From contig NC_092678.1 of NCBI RefSeq assembly GCF_964355755.1, positions 13,180,922 through 13,244,921 of the forward strand: 64,000 nucleotides of DNA. The letters run 5' to 3'. The DNA comes from Antedon mediterranea. Lineage: Eukaryota; Echinodermata; Crinoidea; Comatulida; Antedonidae. Below are positions 58,904 to 64,000 of this stretch, piece after piece (position 1 is the first letter of the stretch; each line of letters starts with the position of its first letter). Below the pieces are notes generated by a model. The model worked only from the letters and a program-made list of their open reading frames with translations, ran no database searches and was not told where the DNA came from. A program made the position numbers and the translations under genes.

Positions 58904-58978
58904 AAGAATTCATTAAGAAACTTGATGAAAAGAAAATAATTAATGAAGTTAATGAATTGACGAGTTTAGATAATTGAT
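58898..58978 (+). pseudogene. Frameshifted relic of death-effector-like domain
   Basis: Read from the ATG at 58900, the sequence encodes MKEFIKKLDEKKIINEVNEL and ends at TGA 58976. It corresponds residue by residue to MEKFITLLTDRKMTNEVDAL in the exon at 56803-57451. A TAG lies six codons before the ATG in that frame, and the terminal exon reads through here in a different frame. This suggests a former third domain or an alternative C-terminus. Confidence 0.6.
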
Positions 58979-59520
58979 ATTTCCATTCCAATTTTTTACT
59001 ACTCCACTCACAAAGACTTTTAATAAGACTTTGTGTATGTAAAGCATCATGTGTACATGATTGTCTTATGAAACTCTGAGGGTCCCTAATGATCAGCAAT
59101 TGCTAGACGGATCATCATCATTAAATATGGTTTTAAAAAAAAGTGACATAACTGCTATGAGCGCTCACTGGCTAAACCCAGGGGCCCCAGAGCTTATGGG
59201 AAAACGGGCATTCAAATATGTCGAAAAGGGCTAAAAATGTCCAATGCCTACAGCGTTGGAGGGCCACTTAGGTTTCCTCAACCAGGGGCCCTCTGCGTTA
59301 TGCTTTGCTACTGCTTACCAGGCTTTGCTACTGCTTACCTGGAGAGCCCCTCTCTCCGAAGAGAAGTTTAACATATATAACCATATCAACACCCCCACCC
59401 CACCCGATAATGGTATAGTCCATTCAACATCGCACACTAATGAGACACACCTACATCAGATTGTCTTCATTTGTTTTAACACTGTTTTGTGTGTACGTCA
59501 ACAAGAAACGAACTGAAAAA
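58904..59520. other. 3' flank of the host gene
   Basis: It holds the domain relic described separately and an ATTAAA at 59120. There are also GC-richer phrases in near duplicate: CAGGGGCCCC and CAGGGGCCCT, and GCTTTGCTACTGCTTACC twice at about 59302-59339. No gene was recognised. Confidence 0.45.
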
Positions 59521-59524
59521 GTGA

Positions 59525-60285
59525 AAAAAACAAAGATAACGAAGCGAAGTGACATACTCTGTTATCACACTAGTGAAATATGTGAATTAGTACAGGCTTT
59601 GCTATCAGTGATTCGTTGAAAATCGATATTTTAGGGTGTTCCCTAAAATAGAAAATAAGAGATACGTTTAAACCGTTATTCTAGGCTAGGAGAAGACTAA
59701 CTAGAATAGAAACCGATACATTCTAAGAATTCCTAAGTTAAACTACTAAGAAAACAAAGATAATAAAGCTAAGTGTCGTACTCTGTTATCACGCTAGTGA
59801 AATACGTGAATTAGTACAGACTTTGTTATCAGTGATTCGTTGAAAATCGATATTTTAGGTTGTTCCCTGAAATAGAAAAAAAGAGATACGTCTCAAGCCG
59901 TTATTCTAGGCTAGAAAAAGATTAGAATAGAAACCGATACGTTTCTAGAACTCCTGAGTTGAACTACTAAGAAAACAAAGACAACAAAGCGTCAAACTCT
60001 GTTATCACGCTAGTGAAATACAGGAATCAGTATAGGCTTTGCTATCAGTGAATCGTTGAAAATCGATATTCTAGGATGTTCCCTAAAATATAAAATAAAA
60101 GATACGTTTCAAGCCGTTATTCTAGGCTAGAAGACGACTAACTAGAATAGAAACCGATACGTTCTTAGAATTCCTGAGTGGAACTACTAAGAAAACAAAG
60201 ATAACAAAGCTAAGTGTCGTACTCTGTTATCACGCTAGTGAAATACGTGAATTAGTACAGGCTTTTCTATCAAGGATTTGTGGTT
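59525..60285. repeat. 221-bp tandem repeat, about 3.4 copies
   Basis: CAAAGATAACAAAGC-type unit starts lie at 59531, 59755, 59976 and 60196, giving periods of 224, 221 and 220 bp. Each unit includes CTCTGTTATCACGCTAGTGA, CAGTGATTCGTTGAAAATCG and GCCGTTATTCTAGGCTAG. There is no ORF. Confidence 0.9.
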
Positions 60286-60289
60286 TCGT

Positions 60290-61013
60290 GAATATGCTGG
60301 ATCAACTTCAGTATTGAATTATCTTATGGCGGGATCAGTCCACTTATTTGTATAACGTTATTTATAAGTAAAGTTGGCTCTGGTTTTTTTTTTTATAAAG
60401 AGAGCCAGTTGAAATATAATGCCCTATCATTGGGGGGAGGCGTGGTGGTGTGGTATTTTTTAGAATTGGTTCAACCATTGGTATGTGATTATTTTGTGAG
60501 GAAACATCGCTGAATCATTTCAGATTAAGTTATAATAAGGCAAATTGCGTATTATAGATTACATTATGAATCAAACATTTACACTCTACTGATTGGTTGA
60601 AAGTTGCACATGATTAAATATATTTTAGATTATTGTTTAACAAATAGTAAATACTATTATATAAATGACGTCACATGACTACTAATGCACATTCAGCTTT
60701 TTTTTGTAATTGAAAACCAACCAGTAGAGTGCGCCATTTGTTTTGCTTAGCTGCAAAAATCCGAGCACCACATTCTTTAACTAGAGCCTTATTTTGACAT
60801 TCGATTCAAGGTGGAAGTGACGAATAAATTGAATACAAATTTACTTTAGAACTGTAGGTGTGTTTAAATGTTTGATTCATAATATAAAAACAAATATACA
60901 TTGGTTGTCTACTTATTTATATTGTAGATGTATGCGTCAAGATTTACTTGTTAGTATGATTATCTTGGGTCATAGTTTGTGGAACCAAAGTACACTCAAC
61001 TGCTCTACATGTT

Positions 61014-61074
<61 letters not shown>

Positions 61075-62170
61075 ATTTTACATATTTGATTTTGTTTATT
61101 ATGTTACAAGTTACTTTCCTCCTATTATCTCAAGTCTTATTTTTGTATTTACCTTTTTGTTAATTTAATGTTTTTTTTGTTGTATATTTGTAAATTTGAT
61201 TGGCTATAAATAAATAAGAATAACAAAGTTATATTTTTGTAAATAAAAGTGAAAAAATGAATACATTTTGATTATGTTTTATCACGGTTTTGTATGACAT
61301 ATCATTATATAACTAAAACACAAAAAAGTGTATGCAACAATGGAAGCTAAGAAATTAATTATTATATATTAATTAAATACAGTTGGAGCTCTTGTAAACG
61401 GCCACGGCCACTTATTTTTACTAAAAATTAGATTTTTTTGTATGGTAAATTACCTCCACTAAGCGGAGGACACCCAAACAAATTGTATTGAATTTTGACA
61501 ACCAAAATACACTTTTGATACTTATTGTGCTTTATTTTGAAGCGGTTTTAAAAACATTTCCGTGAAGAACATTCCTGTGGTTTTTAGATATGATGAGAAA
61601 ACTACACTGATTATATATTACATCGATTGTATAAACTAATTTACAAGATATATTATGCAAATATTGAGGCCACTTGTTATCATTATGAAAACTCACAAAT
61701 AATCACATCTGATAACTTATGACAATATTGACAATGATTGGTTGAAATAATGTATATTTACAGTGTTTTTTTTTAATTGTCATTAATTCTTCTTTTATAT
61801 CTAATATATTTCATAATTTAATAGATATGCTTGAATTCTCTGCTTATCAACTTTTTCATCTATTTATGCGAGTTGACATTTATTTATCAAGCATAGAAGG
61901 ATGCAAAATACAAAACAGATAAAGAAACATTGAAAGGGGACACAACTAGAAGATACATCATCTTATTGAAGCTACTATTAATATATTTCAAATCATTGGT
62001 GGCGCTGTTGAAAATAACTTTATAAAGTTATAATTATTTGCAATTACTTTGCAATTAATCTAATAATCATTGATGCATTCACTCTCCTGACACTAAGACA
62101 AACTTTTACATGTACACTCCTAAACCTACGAAAGCCTATTAGGGCCAACAAAAAAAAATAATATTGCTTT
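60290..62170. other. AT-rich stretch with (AT)n microsatellite
   Basis: A 52-base (AT)n run lies at about 61018-61070. A small hairpin GGCTCT...AGAGCC surrounds a T-run near 60377-60410. Otherwise no gene or element was recognised. Confidence 0.5.
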
Positions 62171-62174
62171 CACA

Positions 62175-62303
62175 AATTCGAAATAACGAATTATTAATTC
62201 GTTTTCTCGAATTATTAATTCGTTATTTCGAATTTATTTAAGTAATTTGAAATTTCGAATTATTAATTCGAATTTTCAAATTAGTAATTCGTTATTTCGA
62301 ATT
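62175..62303. repeat. Palindrome cluster of AATTCG motifs
   Basis: AATTCGAAATAACGAATTA at 62175-62193 is exactly inverted at 62285-62303 and again internally near 62215. TTCGAA and CGAATTATTAATTCG recur between them. The whole block can fold on itself and is probably a small foldback element. Confidence 0.75.
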
Positions 62304-62390
62304 AAATAATTCGACTTCTGCCCTTTCTAATGACATCCAAACCATCCCGGATTACATTAGCTCATAGGGTGCTAATGCAATCTGGTCATC

Positions 62391-62745
62391 ATGCGTCCTG
62401 AAAACCATTGGATTAGATTATATTTCAATTGTAGCTTAAATTATCAAGATATTATTGAGATGTTAGCAGAAGATCATGATATTTTGATAAGTAAACGGAC
62501 ATTAAAGCGAAGACTGAAAAAATGTGCCTTAGTCGAAGAAAACGGCATTCTGACGAACTGGAAGCCAATTACAGACGTCAGGGATGCTACATGGGTACAG
62601 GTGGATGCACATTCGTTGCACAAAAAATGGGTTAAACATAGATAAAGAGACGGTCAAATAATTTTAAACCTTCTTGACCCAGAGGGTGTCGAAGCAAGGA
62701 GACGACGACTACACGTCACAGAAGAAAAAAATTAGGTACCCCCAA
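62391..62745 (+). pseudogene. Integrase-core transposon gene, decayed N-terminal part
   Basis: The first 84 codons are open and contain LYFNCSLNYQDIIEMLAED, then ISKRTLKRRLKKCALVEENG, a helix-turn-helix pattern, and VDAHSLHKKW. After a stop the frame shifts and gives LNLLDPEGVEARRRRLHVTE, then a stop and PPN. This order (HTH with 'IS.RTLKR.L', 'LDPEGVE.RRR') belongs to a multi-copy integrase-like family found in marine invertebrates and fish, probably PF24764-type (from memory). The D,D,E catalytic region is absent. Confidence 0.72.
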
Positions 62746-63002
62746 ACAGGGCTCGAAACGAAACGATACAATACCGTATTTCCTTACAGTTATATAATAT
62801 AGCCCTTCGAGAGAGAAACAAGGTTGTGTTTATTCACGAACAAACTTTACCTTGAAGAACTATACCGCTATACCATATTTGTAATTCCTTGTACCAAAAC
62901 GAAAATATGCTAATAAGAGCGATGAAAGGGTAAATGGTAGACGAAAAAAGTATACATTTTTTATTTCATAATGTTTAACATTTTTATTTCTATGCATTTT
63001 AG

Positions 63003-63253
63003 ATAAAAAGACCAAGATATCCCTTGGAGACTTCCTAACATTTGTTACCGGTGCTGACTCAATTCCCCCTCTTGGTTTTAGCAACCAGATACATATAAAT
63101 GTTTTTAGTAAGGAGCGAAAGATGAGAGGTTACCCGACAGCCAGTACATGTGGGTTGAATTTACACCTCCCCCGTGGAAATGACGATCCATTGGAATTCA
63201 CAACTCTAATGGAGGAATCCATCATAAATGGCAAGGGTTTTAGAAAAATTTAA
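63003..63253 (+). CDS. HECT-type E3 ligase C-terminal exon
   Basis: After a TTTTAG acceptor the 251-nt exon encodes KTKISLGDFLTFVTGADSIP, PLGFSNQIHINVF, GYPTASTCGLNLHLPRGNDD and IINGKGFRKI then TAA. 'FVTGad.iPpLGF' and 'PtAsTC...LhLP' are the C-lobe motifs of HECT ligases, the Cys in STC being the ubiquitin-accepting residue. AATAAA at 63282 follows closely. No upstream HECT exons were found, so this is either the last exon of a gene with distant or lost exons, or cargo of the integrase element just upstream. Confidence 0.75.
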
Positions 63254-63678
63254 AGATGTATTGTCCCCCAAAATCTTGAAGAATAAAAGATTTTTTAAAT
63301 CGGACTTTGAATAGGCCATTTTGCAGTTTTAATGAAGTTGTTTCCATAAGTAAAAAAACGAGAAACAAATTATTTCACCTTTAGAAAAAAAAAACAGTTA
63401 AACAGTTAAATTACCCCAAACTCATTGTCTTCCAGCCAGTTTGACCATTCATTTGCTTTAAATTACAGTTTTCTTAGATAAATATTTTTTTTTCAGACCC
63501 ATTTTTTTGTGAAAGTGAATAACTATTATGTGACATTAAAATAACATATTCAACAAAACAATTAAAAAAATATTTTTTTCAGGGGGACAATATATCTTTA
63601 AATTCTTATCAAGTTTTAGTAGCCAACAGTTTTGTAATTGTTTCAGAAATAAAATACTGTTATTAAAGTTTCAATAAA

Positions 63679-64000
63679 ATGTGGAAGGATGCCACAATTT
63701 CCCCTATCCCAAAGACTACCCCTGCCTCAATCTCTACATTAAGACCAATATCTTTGACATCGATTCTTGCGAAGGTATGCGAGGGATTTGTTTCCAACTG
63801 GGTTATGGAAGATATAGGTAAGGAAATTGATCGTAACCAATATGGTGGCATAAAAGGATCATCCACTGCCCATTGTCTTATTGAAATACTTGATTTGTTT
63901 TTTAAAGGTACAGACAATGGTAAGAATGTTGGGACCCTTATTGTGACGGACTTCTCCAAGGCGTTTGACTGTATCGATCATACTTTAGCTATTCAGAGAC
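63679..64000 (+). CDS. LINE reverse transcriptase, partial (runs off window)
   Basis: The open frame from ATG 63679 to the window edge encodes MWKDATISPIPKT, LRPISLTSILAKVCEGFVSN, RNQYGGIKGSSTAHCLIEIL and GTLIVTDFSKAFDCIDHTLA. These are RT motifs 1 to A, including the first catalytic Asp in TDFSKAFD. No upstream endonuclease is visible, so it is 5' truncated or begins at this point. It could be intact to the right. Confidence 0.8.
   Translation, partial: MWKDATISPIPKTTPASISTLRPISLTSILAKVCEGFVSNWVMEDIGKEIDRNQYGGIKGSSTAHCLIEILDLFFKGTDNGKNVGTLIVTDFSKAFDCIDHTLAIQR

Overview
This is nuclear DNA of a marine invertebrate deuterostome. It is AT-rich, its genes are split by GT-AG introns, and it is packed with LINEs, foldback elements, MITEs, Helitrons and satellites. 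The central gene encodes ankyrin repeats, a Roc GTPase, a COR domain and two death-effector-like domains. That combination, together with GGCCTA-rich repeat sequence, suggests an echinoderm or hemichordate, with echinoderm my best guess. I see nothing bacterial, viral or organellar.

One host gene spans most of the window on the + strand, from about 2.1 to 58.9 kb. I could place 26 exons that keep one open frame. Their summed length is 3,810 nt, or 1,269 codons plus a stop. In order they encode nine ankyrin-type exons (2.1-34.3 kb), a Roc domain (34.4-37.8 kb), a COR region (38.7-54.3 kb), a short linker (55.9 kb), one large exon with two death-effector-like domains (56.8 kb), two duplicated micro-exons and a short terminal exon (57.5-58.9 kb). 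The 5' end probably lies left of the window. The order recalls the C-terminal half of death-associated protein kinase (ankyrin, Roc, COR, death fold), but no kinase domain is visible here.

The introns are a transposon graveyard. The 20 kb intron between the second and third ankyrin exons holds a broken zinc-finger-family gene (5.1-6.0 kb), an 8.2 kb near-palindrome (6.06-14.22 kb), a 56-bp satellite (14.3-15.5 kb), and a second copy of the palindromic element (15.5-21.2 kb) that carries another foldback made of 345-bp tandem units. The 24-34 kb stretch holds a non-autonomous Helitron, two related MITEs, a 5S-rRNA-derived SINE and three LINE remnants. The 13.7 kb intron inside the COR region holds a second Helitron, a 35-bp hairpin satellite, tRNA-like repeats in a palindrome and a nearly intact two-ORF LINE.

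The ankyrin exons have amplified by duplication of an exon plus about 600 bp of flanking intron. The copies are still very alike, and one further copy is broken.

Downstream of the gene (59-64 kb) are a 221-bp tandem repeat, a decayed integrase-type transposon gene followed by a HECT E3 ligase C-terminal exon, and the start of another reverse-transcriptase ORF that runs off the right edge. A piggyBac transposase relic lies at 1.1-1.5 kb.
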